Shown: positions 37,070 through 47,467 of the stretch, piece after piece | Layout: each line of letters opens with the position of its first letter | Numbering within the stretch: position 1 is the first letter of the stretch | NCBI GenBank assembly: GCA_025359885.1 | Contig: JANYDG010000040.1 | Location: 1 to 62,236, forward strand | DNA: 62,236 nucleotides | Direction: 5' to 3' | Source: Acidobacteriota bacterium | Lineage (GTDB): Bacteria; Acidobacteriota; Terriglobia; Terriglobales; Acidobacteriaceae | Notes under the pieces: model-generated | What the model saw: only the letters and a program-made list of their open reading frames with translations | Database searches by the model: none | Told to the model about the DNA's origin: nothing | Translations under genes and position numbers: made by a program

Positions 37070-37133
37070 GGCTCCGCTCCATGTGCCGCTCATCTTCGGT
37101 CGAAATGACGCGTCTTCTGTGCTGTCCGTCACA
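37070..37133. repeat. Degenerate dispersed repeat upstream of nifJ
   Basis: GGGGCTCCGCTCCATG followed by CTTCGGTCGAAATGACG resembles, in reverse, a CATTTCGACCGAAG element that I recall as frequent in Terriglobia genomes. This is a memory-based match, not a search. Its right end contains the candidate CRP-type site described at 37118. Confidence 0.35.
37118..37133. promoter_or_regulatory. Candidate CRP/FNR-type site upstream of nifJ
   Basis: TGTGC-N6-TCACA differs from the CRP-like TGTGA-N6-TCACA at one position. It is 117 bp before the nifJ start. It is a weaker match than the three palindromes of the hydrogenase region. Confidence 0.35.
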
Positions 37134-37249
37134 TCCTTGCCGACGGTCCCGGTCCCACACTAATCGCAGGTCCCGAGCGCCACGACAGCGCCTGAAGGTT
37201 GCGCGCGCGCAGGCTGGATTCGTTTGTTGGCTGGGACTACAGGTGCGGC

Positions 37250-40200
37250 ATGGACAACCGAAGCACAGTCATTCTGGATGCCAACGAAGCAGTGGCGTCC
37301 GTAGCCTATCGGCTTTCTGAAGTCATCGCAATCTATCCAATCACACCGTCCTCCCCCATGGGTGAGTGGTCTGACCAGTGGAAAGAAGAGGGCAAGCCAA
37401 ATCTCTGGGGCTCGGTCCCGCTGATCGCCGAAATGCAGAGCGAGGGCGGAGCTGCCGGAGCAATGCACGGGGCACTCCAGGCAGGGGCACTGAGCACGAC
37501 CTTTACCGCGTCGCAGGGCTTGCTCCTGATGATTCCAAACATGTACAAAATCGCCGGCGAACTCACCGCAAACGTCATGCATGTGACGGCTCGGGCACTC
37601 GCAACCCACGCTCTTTCGATTTTTGGTGACCATTCCGATGTGATGAGTTGCCGCGGTACGGGCTACGCAATGCTGTGTTCAAACTCCGTGCAAGAGGCCG
37701 CTGACCTCGCCCTGATTGCTCATATCGCTACGCTGGAGACTAGACTGCCATTTCTGCATTTCTTTGACGGCTTCCGTACCTCCCATGAAGTGAACAAGAT
37801 TATTCCCATCAGCGACGAAGATATTCGCGCGCTTTTGGATGAGCAATTCATCATTGCCCACCGCCAGAGGGCCCTCAGCCCTGACCGTCCGGTTCTGCGC
37901 GGCACCGCCCAGAATCCTGACGTGTTCTTCCAGGCGCGGGAAGCATGCAACCCGTTCTATCTGGCAACTCCGACCATTGTGCAGGATGTTATGGATAGAT
38001 TCGCAAAGCAGACAGGGCGCGCCTACAAGCTCTTTGACTATATCGGCGCATCCGACGCTGAGCGAGTGATCATCCTCATGGGTTCAAGTGCAGGGGCCGC
38101 AGAAGAAGCGATCCACCATGCAGCTCTCAAGAACGAAAAAGTTGGTGTCCTTACCGTGCGTTTATTCCGGCCCTTCGACGCCAGGGCCTTCCTGCATGCG
38201 CTGCCAAAGACCGTGCGCACCATTGCAGTGCTCGATCGCACCAAGGAGCCAGGCAGCCTCGGCGAACCTCTCTATCAGGACGTCCTTACAGCCGTCGCCG
38301 AGGGCTTTGCTGAAGGTCATGCGCATTTTCATCAACAGCCGCGCATCTTCGGGGGCCGCTATGGATTGTCTTCCAAGGAATTTACGCCCGCGATGGTCAA
38401 AGGAATCTTCGACGAGTTAAAAAAGACATCACCGAAGAACCATTTCACCATCGGGATCGACGACGATGTTACCCATACCAGCCTGACCTATGACCCTGAT
38501 TTCTCCACAGAAAACCCCCTCACAATTCGTGCGCTCTTCTACGGGCTCGGCTCGGATGGCACGGTGGGAGCGAACAAAAATTCGATCAAGATCATCGGGT
38601 CAGAGACAGACAATTACGCGCAGGGATACTTCGTCTATGACTCAAAGAAGTCAGGGTCAATCACCACTTCACACCTGAGGTTTGGGCCTGAGCCGATTAC
38701 ATCGACTTATCTCATTACCAGGGCCAACTTCATCGCCTGCCACCAGTTCAACTTTCTTGAGCGAATGGATGTGCTCGTTGCAGCCGCGCCCGGTGCAGTG
38801 TTTCTACTGAATACTCCCTATGGGCCCGATGAAATCTGGGCGCACCTGCCGCGAAAGACGCAGGCAACCATCATCGAAAAGAGGCTGCAGTTTTATGTCA
38901 TTGACGGCTACAAAGTAGCTCAGGCAGCCGGCATGCGCAACCGAATCAACACCATCATGCAGACCTGCTTTTTTGCCATCAGCGGTGTGCTGCCGCGCGA
39001 TGAGGCGATTGCGCAGATTAAAAAGGCCATCAAAAAAACCTACGGCAAGCGCGGCGATGCGGTCGTACAGCAGAATTTTGAAGCCGTGGATGCTGCCCTG
39101 GCTCATCTCTACCCGGTTGAAATCCCACGCACCGTGAGTGCGACTTTTGATATTCTCCCGGCAATTCCATTTCAAGCCCCGTCATTCGTTCGGGATGTCC
39201 TCGGAACCATGGCGGCTGGCTTTGGCGATAACCTGCCGGTCAGCGCCCTGTCGGCCGGCGGCACCTTTCCGACTGGGACAGCCAAGTGGGAGAAGCGCAA
39301 TATTGCGCAGGCTATTCCGGTTTGGGATAAAGACCTGTGTATCCAGTGCGGCAAATGCGTCATGGTATGCCCGCATGCGGTCATTCGAGCTAAGGTGTTT
39401 GATGCGACCTATATCGACCTCGCGCCTGCCACTTTCAAGACTGCCAAGCCGAAATGGCGCGCCATGGAGCAGGAACTCTACAGCCTGCAGGTAGCTCCAG
39501 AAGACTGCACAGGCTGCCAGTTATGCGTCGAGATTTGCCCGGTCAAGAGCAAGAGCGAGGTCAAACATAAAGCTCTCAACATGCAGGAACAAGAACCCTT
39601 GCGCGCCGCTGAAAAAATGAACTGGGAGTTCTTTGAATCTCTGCCAAATGTTGACCGCAACAGGCTTAACCATAGTCAGGTCAAGGATGTGCAGCTTCTT
39701 GAGCCGCTCTTTGAGTTCTCTGGAGCCTGCGCCGGATGCGGCGAAACCTCCTATATCAAGCTATTGACGCAGTTATTCGGCGACCGCCTCATGATTGCCA
39801 ATGCCACCGGCTGCTCGTCCATTTACGGGGGCAATCTGCCGACAACACCCTACACCTCTAACCAGGATGGACGCGGACCTTCATGGTCAAACTCACTGTT
39901 TGAAGATAACGCCGAGTTTGGCTTGGGCATGCGCCTTGCTGTTGACCAGCAGCGGGCCTTTGCCGAAGAGTTACTGCGACGGCTGATGCCAATCGTCGGT
40001 ACTGAATTGGGCTTGGAGACTCTCACCGCAGATCAGTCATCGGAAACGGGAATCAACCAGCAGCGCAAGCGGGTTGAGCAGATCAAGTCTGTCCTTGGCT
40101 CGTCTTTGAACGGCCTCCGATTGAATGGGCAAAGCTCCGATGCGCGCAATCTCCTGGCCATTGCAGATTCTCTGGTCCGGAAAAGTGTCTGGATCCTCGA

Positions 40201-40906
40201 CGGAGATGGCTGGGCCTACGATATTGGTTTTGGCGGTCTGGATCACGTGCTCGGCTCAGGTCAAAACATCAATGTGCTGGTGCTGGATACAGAGGTTTAT
40301 TCCAATACCGGCGGGCAGATGTCAAAGTCTACACCGCGCGGCGCTGTAGCCAAGTTCGCCGCCGGTGGCAAGCCAAACAGCAAAAAAGACATCGCCATGG
40401 AAGCGGTCAGCTACGGCTCGGTTTACGTTGCCCGCGTCGCTCTCGGGGGCAATGACAGTCACACCGTCAAGGCGTTTCAAGAGGCTGAGGCTCACAACGG
40501 GCCGTCAATCATCCTTGCGTATAGCCACTGCATCGCTCATGGGTATGACCTGATACACGGCCTCGACCAGCAGAAAGCCGCGGTGCAATCCGGTTACTGG
40601 CCGCTCATGCGCTACAACCCGGCCTTGCGCGACCAGGGCAAAAATCCTTTCCAACTCGACTCAAAAGCGCCATCCATCCCTCTCAAGGATTACGCGTACC
40701 AGGAGGCTCGTTACACCATGCTCGTGCGGAGTCATCCAGAGATTGCCAGGCAACTTCTGCACGAAGCGCAGGATGATGTCGAGCGGCAATGGCGTGTCTA
40801 TTCGGCGCGAGCCGCAATGCCGGGGCGCAGCGAATCGCCCCATATTGCCCCTCCAGAAAGAGAAGAAGAGCCTGTAGCGGCGAAAGCAGAAAGGTCGGAA
40901 CCATGA
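37250..40906 (+). CDS. nifJ: Pyruvate:ferredoxin (flavodoxin) oxidoreductase
   Basis: Oxidises pyruvate to acetyl-CoA and CO2, reducing ferredoxin; oxygen-sensitive. The 1218-residue one-chain enzyme has domain I (YPITPSSPMGEWSDQW), the CoA/TK C-terminal-like domain, two 4Fe-4S motifs (CIQCGKCVMVCP near 697 and CTGCQLCVEICP near 753), a Cys pair in GACAGCGETSY for the third cluster, and the TPP site (GDGWAYDIGFGGLDHVLGSG, then EVYSNTGGQMSKSTPRG). ATG 37250 begins the conserved part. Its stop overlaps the next gene (ATGA). Confidence 0.96.
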   Translation: MDNRSTVILDANEAVASVAYRLSEVIAIYPITPSSPMGEWSDQWKEEGKPNLWGSVPLIAEMQSEGGAAGAMHGALQAGALSTTFTASQGLLLMIPNMYKIAGELTANVMHVTARALATHALSIFGDHSDVMSCRGTGYAMLCSNSVQEAADLALIAHIATLETRLPFLHFFDGFRTSHEVNKIIPISDEDIRALLDEQFIIAHRQRALSPDRPVLRGTAQNPDVFFQAREACNPFYLATPTIVQDVMDRFAKQTGRAYKLFDYIGASDAERVIILMGSSAGAAEEAIHHAALKNEKVGVLTVRLFRPFDARAFLHALPKTVRTIAVLDRTKEPGSLGEPLYQDVLTAVAEGFAEGHAHFHQQPRIFGGRYGLSSKEFTPAMVKGIFDELKKTSPKNHFTIGIDDDVTHTSLTYDPDFSTENPLTIRALFYGLGSDGTVGANKNSIKIIGSETDNYAQGYFVYDSKKSGSITTSHLRFGPEPITSTYLITRANFIACHQFNFLERMDVLVAAAPGAVFLLNTPYGPDEIWAHLPRKTQATIIEKRLQFYVIDGYKVAQAAGMRNRINTIMQTCFFAISGVLPRDEAIAQIKKAIKKTYGKRGDAVVQQNFEAVDAALAHLYPVEIPRTVSATFDILPAIPFQAPSFVRDVLGTMAAGFGDNLPVSALSAGGTFPTGTAKWEKRNIAQAIPVWDKDLCIQCGKCVMVCPHAVIRAKVFDATYIDLAPATFKTAKPKWRAMEQELYSLQVAPEDCTGCQLCVEICPVKSKSEVKHKALNMQEQEPLRAAEKMNWEFFESLPNVDRNRLNHSQVKDVQLLEPLFEFSGACAGCGETSYIKLLTQLFGDRLMIANATGCSSIYGGNLPTTPYTSNQDGRGPSWSNSLFEDNAEFGLGMRLAVDQQRAFAEELLRRLMPIVGTELGLETLTADQSSETGINQQRKRVEQIKSVLGSSLNGLRLNGQSSDARNLLAIADSLVRKSVWILDGDGWAYDIGFGGLDHVLGSGQNINVLVLDTEVYSNTGGQMSKSTPRGAVAKFAAGGKPNSKKDIAMEAVSYGSVYVARVALGGNDSHTVKAFQEAEAHNGPSIILAYSHCIAHGYDLIHGLDQQKAAVQSGYWPLMRYNPALRDQGKNPFQLDSKAPSIPLKDYAYQEARYTMLVRSHPEIARQLLHEAQDDVERQWRVYSARAAMPGRSESPHIAPPEREEEPVAAKAERSEP

Positions 40907-41934
40907 TTGAACTAACCACAAACTATCTCGGGCTGCAATTGAAGAATCCATTGGTGGTTTCTGCTTCACCGCTATCAGAGTCAATACAGAATGTTCGACT
41001 CATGGAAGACGCTGGAGCCGCTGCTATTGTCCTTCGGTCTCTCTTTGAAGAGCAACTGAATCTTGAAAGCTATGCGCTCGACCGTGATCTCTCGCAGGGC
41101 ACAGAATCATTCGCGGAATCGCTAAGCTATCTGCCAGAGTTTTCTGACTACCGCGCTGGTTCCGATGCGTACCTCGACCATTTGATGCGCGTCAAGGAAT
41201 GCGTCTCCATTCCCGTTATCGCCAGCATCAACGGCATTACCCCCGGTGGGTGGATGCATTTTGCCAAGGAGGCTGAGGCGGCGGGCGCCGATGCCATTGA
41301 ACTCAATACTTACTCGCTGGTCACCGATCCCCTGGTAACAAGCAGTGAGGTCGAGCGGCACCTGATTGAACTGGTGGCCCATGTACGAAGCCACATCAGG
41401 ATTCCTCTGGCGGTGAAGCTCTCGCCCCAGTTCTCCAGCATACCCAACCTCGCGGTGCAACTGGCAGATGCTGGAGCCAACGGCCTTGTGCTCTTCAATC
41501 GCTTTTATCAGCCTGATTTTGATATCGAAAAGCTGACCGTGGTGCCACGTCTATGTTTCAGCAATTCCAGTGAGCTGTTACTCCGGCTGCACTGGGTAGC
41601 AATTCTGTACCAGCATGTCCGCGCCGATCTGGCAATCACCGGCGGTGTGCATACCGCTGAAGATGTGTTGAAGGGCATCATGGCTGGTGCGTCCGTGACC
41701 ATGATGACTTCTGCGCTCCACCAATTTGGCATTCGCCACCTTTCCTCCATTCAGGCCGATATGTTGCGATGGATGCTCGATCACGAGTACGAATCGACGA
41801 ATCAGATGCGCGGGGCACTAAGCCGCAATTCGGTTCCAGATCCGACGCCCTACGAACGCGGTAACTACATCAAGACACTCAGTTCGTATCCACTTCAACG
41901 AGCTCCACTTCACCAGCCGGCCCACCGCAAGTAG
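40903..41934 (+). CDS. Dihydroorotate dehydrogenase-like flavoprotein
   Basis: A 343-residue TIM-barrel FMN protein: NYLGLQLKNPLVVSASPLSE, SINGITPGGWMHFAKEAEAA, ADAIELNTYS, VKLSPQFSSI and GGVHTAEDVLKGIMAGA. It overlaps nifJ by ATGA. Proteins of this type often sit beside pyruvate:ferredoxin oxidoreductase and are thought to be electron-transfer enzymes rather than PyrD; substrate unknown. Confidence 0.85.
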   Translation: MIELTTNYLGLQLKNPLVVSASPLSESIQNVRLMEDAGAAAIVLRSLFEEQLNLESYALDRDLSQGTESFAESLSYLPEFSDYRAGSDAYLDHLMRVKECVSIPVIASINGITPGGWMHFAKEAEAAGADAIELNTYSLVTDPLVTSSEVERHLIELVAHVRSHIRIPLAVKLSPQFSSIPNLAVQLADAGANGLVLFNRFYQPDFDIEKLTVVPRLCFSNSSELLLRLHWVAILYQHVRADLAITGGVHTAEDVLKGIMAGASVTMMTSALHQFGIRHLSSIQADMLRWMLDHEYESTNQMRGALSRNSVPDPTPYERGNYIKTLSSYPLQRAPLHQPAHRK

Positions 41935-41953
41935 CACCCTGAAAGGCCTTGCA

Positions 41954-41992
41954 CTGACCCGGCAGTCTTCACTCGCTGGGTCAGATTTTTTT
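41954..41992 (+). terminator. Intrinsic terminator after the nifJ operon
   Basis: CTGACCC (41954-41960) pairs with GGGTCAG (41978-41984), then A and seven T. It lies between the converging nifJ and hox operons. Confidence 0.85.
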
Positions 41993-42482
41993 ATGGCTGC
42001 CCTTGAAGTTCGTTGAAAATCGCTTCAACCGCTCTGGGAACAGCGGCTGCCACGCAAGCACTTAGTTCTTCTACCATCTCAAATTCCTCACCGCCGACTG
42101 CGACAAGCATGGCGCGAGATGGCAGGCGGCCATAAAGGTCGGCGGCAAGCCGCAAAAGCGAGGCGGGGTCAAGATGATGGGTAAAGATGCGTGGCATCTT
42201 CGTCGCGGGCTCCACTGGCTCCACGCAAACTTCGCCATGAGGCGCGAGAGTAGAGCAGTCCACAAACACCACGAGATCCGCACCGCTGAGCAGTTCAGCG
42301 TGCTCCGGTAAGAACTGCTGCGACACAACAACGTTTACCGACTCAAACCTCGGGTTGTTGACGAGCTGTTCCGCAATCTTCCAGCCAACCCCGTCGTCGC
42401 CTCTCAGAGGATTGCCGCAGGCGAGCACCAGGCTTTGCCAGGGTCTTACCTGCGATTCTAAGGACGTCTTGGAAATGGTCAT
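41991..42482 (-). CDS. hoxW: Hydrogenase maturation endopeptidase
   Basis: Removes the C-terminal extension of HoxH after nickel insertion. The 163-residue protein has the family motifs LACGNPLRGDDGVGW (Ni-sensing acidic residue), LVVFVDCSTL and FTHHLDPASLLRLA. Its ATG shares one base with the hoxH stop (TGATG). The symbol follows HoxH's class. Confidence 0.92.
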   Translation of the reverse strand: MTISKTSLESQVRPWQSLVLACGNPLRGDDGVGWKIAEQLVNNPRFESVNVVVSQQFLPEHAELLSGADLVVFVDCSTLAPHGEVCVEPVEPATKMPRIFTHHLDPASLLRLAADLYGRLPSRAMLVAVGGEEFEMVEELSACVAAAVPRAVEAIFNELQGQP

Positions 42483-43906
42483 CAGTCGCGGCGGACTGTA
42501 TCAAGAGTTATGCCATCCGGTCCGACAAGTTTGATCTCAAGTGGCATCTGGCCAAAAGCATGCGTTGAGCAGCTCAGGCATGGGTCAAAGGTGCGAATGA
42601 CGGCCTCCACGCGGTTCAACATGCCGTCGACGATCTTGTCGCCTTTCACATAGCGTTGAGCGGTCTGCAGCACGCCTCGATTCATGGCATTGTTGTTTTG
42701 TCCGGTCGCGATGACGAGATTGGCCCACAGCATCTGGCCGTTCTCGTCAACCTTGTAGTGGTGTACCAGGGTGCCCCGCGGAGCCTCGGCCACGCCTGAG
42801 CCTTCAAGCCGGTTCACCCCTGCCGTTGCGCGAACATGAGTATCGAGAATCGTTGGGTCAGAGAAAATGCGTTCGATCACTTCAATGCCATAGAGAATGT
42901 CAATCAGCCGTGCATGGTGAAAGTAGAAGGAGCCAGGCACAGGGCCATTGGCCAGTTGCTTGAACTCCTTCATCTCCACGTCGGCCAGTGGCGTACCGGC
43001 ATGGCTGGCAATGTTGAGCCGGGCCAGTGGGCCTACACGGTAGGATCCCTCCGGATAGCCAAGCGGCTTGTAATAAGGAAACTTCATGTAAGAATACGGT
43101 TCAACTGCTTCGCCAAAATGGTCATCAAACTGCGCAGCTTCGAGCTTGTCGACGAGGATCTTCCCCTCCGCGTCGATCAGACGCAGCTTGCCGTCTGTGA
43201 ATTCAAGACCGTCGTCTTCCCCAACCATGCCCAAAAACGCTCCAGGGAAGTTGGCAAAATGGTCGGCCTCATCGCGAAAGCGGTCCGCAATCCGCTTGTA
43301 CCAATCGAGCGCAAGCCGAATGTTGGCATAAGCCTCGGGAATCATCGCCAGGATTTCGTCGCGCTTTGCCGATTCAAGCGGCTCGGTCACGCCCCCTGGG
43401 ACGATCCAGCCAGGGTGAATACGCTTTTTCCCAAGCAACTCGATGATGTGCTGGCCAAATCGACGCAGCGCAACCCCAGCCCTGCCAAGCTCTGGGTCAA
43501 CCTTCACGACCCCAAAAATGTTACGGTCGACAGGGTCCGCGTCCATACCCAGAAGCAGGTCGGGTGAGGAAAGATAAAAAAAACTCAGCGCGTGTGACTG
43601 GATCGTCTGCGCCATGTTCAACGCTCGACGCAACTTCGCCGCAGTCGGCGGAATCGTCACAGACATGATCGCTTCGCAGGCTTTTGCTGACGCGAGCAGG
43701 TGACTCACCGGGCAGATCCCGCAGATTCGCGCCATAAGCCCCGGCATCTCGTAAAACGGCCGCCCCTGAGAGAATTTTTCGAAGCCGCGCACCTGGGTTA
43801 CGGTGAAGTAGGCTTCAGATACCTCTCCCTGTTCATTGGTCTTCAGTGTGATTTTGCCGTGCCCTTCAAGGCGCGTTACTGGATCAATGGTGATGGTTTT
43901 CGACAT
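42482..43906 (-). CDS. hoxH: Bidirectional NiFe hydrogenase large subunit
   Basis: Holds the Ni-Fe(CN)2CO active site. 474 residues with the L1 motif RICGICPVSH and the L2 motif DPCLSCSTH; the extension after that His (AFGQMPLEIKLVGPDGI and 7 more residues) is the part HoxW should cleave. ATG 43906 is supported by AGGAGA 8 nt upstream, which overlaps the hoxY stop. The operon makeup places it in group 3d (NAD-linked). Confidence 0.95.
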   Translation of the reverse strand: MSKTITIDPVTRLEGHGKITLKTNEQGEVSEAYFTVTQVRGFEKFSQGRPFYEMPGLMARICGICPVSHLLASAKACEAIMSVTIPPTAAKLRRALNMAQTIQSHALSFFYLSSPDLLLGMDADPVDRNIFGVVKVDPELGRAGVALRRFGQHIIELLGKKRIHPGWIVPGGVTEPLESAKRDEILAMIPEAYANIRLALDWYKRIADRFRDEADHFANFPGAFLGMVGEDDGLEFTDGKLRLIDAEGKILVDKLEAAQFDDHFGEAVEPYSYMKFPYYKPLGYPEGSYRVGPLARLNIASHAGTPLADVEMKEFKQLANGPVPGSFYFHHARLIDILYGIEVIERIFSDPTILDTHVRATAGVNRLEGSGVAEAPRGTLVHHYKVDENGQMLWANLVIATGQNNNAMNRGVLQTAQRYVKGDKIVDGMLNRVEAVIRTFDPCLSCSTHAFGQMPLEIKLVGPDGITLDTVRRD

Positions 43907-43917
43907 AACTCTCTCTC

Positions 43918-44451
43918 CTAAGCGCCAAATCGGGTAAGGCTTGCAACGTCGGGGGTGCGGCCGGCAAGCAGGTCTGTGAGCACGGTGTAAAAGGTGTCCG
44001 CCGACGGAGGGCAACCCGGCAGGAACAGGTCCACTTCAACGAATTCATGCACCGGGCGCACCTTTTCAAGCAGCGCGGGCACAAACACACACGGTATCTG
44101 CGCGCCCAGCGAAACATTCTCGTGGTACGCACGCTCTAGAATCGGCTCCGGGCCAAACGGATTGCGCATCGCCGGGACATTGGCTGTAACCGCGCAATCG
44201 CCCATCGCCACAAGAAATTTCGTGCGCTTGCGGATCATCTTGATCTTGTGCTCGTCTTCCACGCTTGAAATTGCCCCTTCAACCAGCGCCAGATCTACTT
44301 CGTCCGGGTAGGTTTTGAAGTCAACGAGAGGGCTGAAAACCAGGTCAAACTGGCTGCTGAGTTCAATTAAACGCTCGTCCATGTCGAGAAACGACATATG
44401 ACATCCCGAGCAGCCATCGAGCCAAACGGTTGCAACTTTGATTTTGCTCAT
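43918..44451 (-). CDS. hoxY: NiFe hydrogenase small subunit
   Basis: 177 residues carrying the proximal 4Fe-4S cluster ligands: [22 protein letters not shown] and LPGCPPSAD. It is the short cytoplasmic type without Tat signal or extra clusters, as in HoxY. The ATG overlaps the hoxU stop by 4 nt. Confidence 0.94.
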   Translation of the reverse strand: MSKIKVATVWLDGCSGCHMSFLDMDERLIELSSQFDLVFSPLVDFKTYPDEVDLALVEGAISSVEDEHKIKMIRKRTKFLVAMGDCAVTANVPAMRNPFGPEPILERAYHENVSLGAQIPCVFVPALLEKVRPVHEFVEVDLFLPGCPPSADTFYTVLTDLLAGRTPDVASLTRFGA

Positions 44452-45173
44452 AGTCCCTCGCGTGAGGCTTCGCGCATCACTTGCAGGTTAGTCAGAAATT
44501 CGGGGTACTTAGGGTGGCTTGAGCCCACTTTGCTCTTGTCTGAGAGCGCGCCTGTCGGGCAGACCTGCACGCATTTTCCGCAGCGGGTGCAACTCGATTC
44601 TCCCCACGGATCGCAAAGATCCGTGATCACCATCGAATCGATCCCGCGGCCCATCACATCCCACACATGCGCGCCTTCCACTTCGCCGCACACTCTCACG
44701 CAGCGTGTGCACAGAATGCAGCGGTTATGGTCAACCACAAATCGCTCATGAGAGGCGTCCACCTCAAGCTGAGGATTGCGGTACGGCATACGCACATGGG
44801 TTAGCCCCTGCGATTGCCCCAGGGACTGCAGTTCGCAGTGCCCGTTCGCCACGCACACTGAACAAACATGGTTGCGCTCAGCAAACAGCAGCTCAAGGAT
44901 CGTCTGGCGATAGTGTTTTAGACGGTCAGAGGAGGTTGTCACTTCCATCCCTTCCTCAACCTTCAGAACGCAGGATGGGTTGAGTTTGGCAGAGCCCTTC
45001 ACTTCCACCAGGCAGAGCCGGCATGCGCCTACATCTGACAGTCCGTCGAGATGGCAAAGCGTCGGAATATCGATGTTGTTTTCGCGCGCCACCTCGAGAA
45101 TGGTCTGGTCGGCGCGGGCGCTCACGTTGATGCCATCGATAACGAGTGTTTTTACGTCTGTCGCAACGCTCAT
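44448..45173 (-). CDS. hoxU: Hydrogenase diaphorase subunit HoxU
   Basis: 241 residues, equivalent to the N-terminal NuoG part. Ligands: 2Fe-2[16 protein letters not shown], the His-Cys3 cluster [20 protein letters not shown] then C and CELQ, and two 4Fe-4S motifs [11 protein letters not shown] and [12 protein letters not shown]. It carries electrons between HoxF and HoxY. The start overlaps the hoxF stop (ATGA). Confidence 0.94.
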   Translation of the reverse strand: MSVATDVKTLVIDGINVSARADQTILEVARENNIDIPTLCHLDGLSDVGACRLCLVEVKGSAKLNPSCVLKVEEGMEVTTSSDRLKHYRQTILELLFAERNHVCSVCVANGHCELQSLGQSQGLTHVRMPYRNPQLEVDASHERFVVDHNRCILCTRCVRVCGEVEGAHVWDVMGRGIDSMVITDLCDPWGESSCTRCGKCVQVCPTGALSDKSKVGSSHPKYPEFLTNLQVMREASREGL

Positions 45174-46843
45174 GCTGTCACCTCTTCTGCGGCCAGGAGT
45201 GCGGCATCTTTCGTGCCGCAGGCGCACACCCCGGCGCGGCAATGTTGGTGGTCGATGTGCTCAAGATACTCATGTTTGAAGTAGCGCAGCGTGCTCAGCA
45301 CCGGGTTCGGCGCTGTCATACCAAGGCCACACAGACTCGTGTTCTTGACCACATCACACAGGTCGATGAGCAGATCAAGATCAGCGTGCGAAGCTTTCCC
45401 ATCGCAGATCTTGCTCAGAATTCCAAACATCTGCGCCGTGCCTGCGCGGCAGGGAATGCACTTGCCGCAAGACTCCGTCATGCAAAACTCCATGAAGAAG
45501 CGCGCAACATTGACCATGCATGAGGTATCGTCCATCACGATCATGCCGCCAGAGCCCATCATCGAGCCGACATTAATCAGCGCCTCGTAGCTCACCGGCA
45601 GGTCAAGATGCTCCTCCGGGATGCAGCCGCCAGAGGGTCCGCCCGTCTGCACAGCCTTGAACTTGCGCCCGTCAGGCACGCCACCACCTATGTCAAAAAC
45701 AATCTGCCGCAGCGGCATGCCCATAGGAATCTCGATCAGGCCAGTATTGGTGATCTTTCCAGTCAGTGCAAAGACCTTCGTCCCCTTGCTCTTGTCAGTG
45801 CCAATCCCGGCATACCAGTCAGCTCCTTTGCGGATAATCGGCGCAATATTCGCAAAGGTCTCAACGTTGTTAATCAGCGTCGGCAGGCCCCACAGACCCG
45901 ACATCGCGGGATACGGCGGACGTGGCCGTGGCTGGCCGCGCTGTCCTTCGATCGAAGCGATAAGGGCAGTTTCCTCGCCGCACACAAAAGCTCCAGCACC
46001 AAGTCGTATCTCAATATCAAAGGAAAATGCCGTTCCGCAGATATTGTTGCCAAGCAATCCCCGTCGCCGTGCTTCGCGCAGAGAAGCCGTGAGACGACTC
46101 ACCGCCAGCGGATATTCAGCGCGCACATAGGCGTAGCCCTTGCTCGCCCCAACCGCATAAGCAGCAATCGTCATACCCTCAATGACCCGCTGCGGGTCGC
46201 TCTCGAGCACGCTCCGGTCCATAAAAGCGCCAGGGTCGCCCTCGTCGCCATTACAAATCACGTACTTGAGAGCCCCCACGGACTTGGCAACTGTGCCCCA
46301 TTTCAGGCCGGTCGGGTAGCCACCGCCCCCACGTCCACGCAGCCCGCTCTTCGAGATCTGATCGATCACAGACTGCGGGTCCATCTCCGTCAAAGCCATC
46401 ACCAGCGCCTGGTAGCCGTCACGAGCGATATATTCGTCAATTTTTTCCGGGTCAATATGGCCGGAGTTTTCGAGAACAATGTGCTCCTGGCCCTCAAAAT
46501 AGTGCTCCAGGTGTGTAAGCAGCCGCTCAACCGGCGCGGCGTCAAGGCTGCTCATAACCTCAATCGCATCCGACTCACGAACAAATCCGTAAAGCAGTTC
46601 CTGCTCAGAATGAGCCGGATCGACAAGCACCAGTGGGCCAGCCGCACACAGCCCCATACAACCCGTCTGGCGCACATGACACCGCTTGCCCGAAGTCACC
46701 GCCTCCTTGGTCAGAGCTGCCTTCAGCTTGTCGCTATGCTGCGACATGCATCCCGTACCCATGCAGACGTTCACTTCATAGTCAAACTTCGCGTGCTCAG
46801 CATGGACGTTTTCAGCTATCTGGAGCAGTTCTTCACTAGTCAT
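45170..46843 (-). CDS. hoxF: Hydrogenase diaphorase subunit HoxF (NAD and FMN site)
   Basis: 557 residues: an N-terminal thioredoxin-like 2Fe-2S part ([19 protein letters not shown]), the FMN/NAD domain ([32 protein letters not shown]) and the 4Fe-4S site [13 protein letters not shown]. The tail [15 protein letters not shown] adds cysteines, as in Hnd-type subunits, but no ferredoxin domain follows. ATG 46843 overlaps the end of hoxE by 8 nt, with AAAGGTGG upstream. Confidence 0.94.
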   Translation of the reverse strand: MTSEELLQIAENVHAEHAKFDYEVNVCMGTGCMSQHSDKLKAALTKEAVTSGKRCHVRQTGCMGLCAAGPLVLVDPAHSEQELLYGFVRESDAIEVMSSLDAAPVERLLTHLEHYFEGQEHIVLENSGHIDPEKIDEYIARDGYQALVMALTEMDPQSVIDQISKSGLRGRGGGGYPTGLKWGTVAKSVGALKYVICNGDEGDPGAFMDRSVLESDPQRVIEGMTIAAYAVGASKGYAYVRAEYPLAVSRLTASLREARRRGLLGNNICGTAFSFDIEIRLGAGAFVCGEETALIASIEGQRGQPRPRPPYPAMSGLWGLPTLINNVETFANIAPIIRKGADWYAGIGTDKSKGTKVFALTGKITNTGLIEIPMGMPLRQIVFDIGGGVPDGRKFKAVQTGGPSGGCIPEEHLDLPVSYEALINVGSMMGSGGMIVMDDTSCMVNVARFFMEFCMTESCGKCIPCRAGTAQMFGILSKICDGKASHADLDLLIDLCDVVKNTSLCGLGMTAPNPVLSTLRYFKHEYLEHIDHQHCRAGVCACGTKDAALLAAEEVTA

Positions 46844-47336
46844 GAATCGTCCACCTTTCCAGTTGTTCAAGCATCTGTGCTGGCTCAATCAGTCCAACCA
46901 GTTCCTCATCCGCAAGCATCACCGGGGCTCGCCCGCAGGCTCCAACGCATCGCGCCGTCATCAAGGCAATGTTCCCGTCAGGCGTCGATTTGCCAGCCTT
47001 GATGTGCAGCTGCTTTTCCGCGGCGGCAACCAGCTTGTCTGCGCCTTTGATGTAACAGGCCGTGCCAATGCATACCGTGCAGGTATGTTTGCTGGGAGCT
47101 TTCAGGCTGAAGTGATGATAAAAGGTCGCCACGCCATAGGCCTGGCTCAAAGGAACGCGAAGGGACTTGGCAACAAAACGAATGGCACCTTCATCCAGAT
47201 AGCCAAACGAAGACTGCACCGTATGCAACGTTTCAATCAGCGCGTGGCGCGTATAGCCATGGCGTCGCATCGTCCCGTTCACAATTCTCCAGCGCTTATC
47301 ATCGGATGGTAGCGGGGGCATGGAATATGCTGGCAC
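46836..47336 (-). CDS. hoxE: Hydrogenase diaphorase subunit HoxE
   Basis: A 166-residue NuoE-like protein with a 2Fe-2S cluster: CTVCIGTACYIKGA and ARCVGACGRAP. First gene of the hox operon. GTG 47336 lies 4 nt after AGGAGG; an ATG at 47321 has no site. Downstream genes overlap without gaps, so the five subunits and HoxW form one transcript. Confidence 0.92.
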   Translation of the reverse strand: MPAYSMPPLPSDDKRWRIVNGTMRRHGYTRHALIETLHTVQSSFGYLDEGAIRFVAKSLRVPLSQAYGVATFYHHFSLKAPSKHTCTVCIGTACYIKGADKLVAAAEKQLHIKAGKSTPDGNIALMTARCVGACGRAPVMLADEELVGLIEPAQMLEQLERWTIHD

Positions 47337-47412
47337 GTTTCCTCCTGCGAAGACTGCCCACTACAACCACAGCGGACAAATCCTTTGTACGCCTGAAGAG
47401 TTGCACACGTCG

Positions 47413-47426
47413 GTGACGGCTGTCAC
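47413..47426. promoter_or_regulatory. GTGAC-N4-GTCAC palindrome between hox and hypF
   Basis: A perfect CRP/FNR-family type inverted repeat (spacer GGCT). Its centre is about 42 bp upstream of a likely hoxE start point (TACAAA on the minus strand, 47384-47389) and about 61 bp upstream of the start point predicted by TATAAT at 47468. These are the usual class II and class I activator positions. Confidence 0.6.
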
Positions 47427-47467
47427 GTTGAGCCGTAACTTACTCATTACATGAGAGAATTCCTGCA

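Noticed and set aside
45608..47002. 464-codon plus-strand frame
   Set aside because: Antisense to hoxF and hoxE, both with full cluster-ligand motifs.
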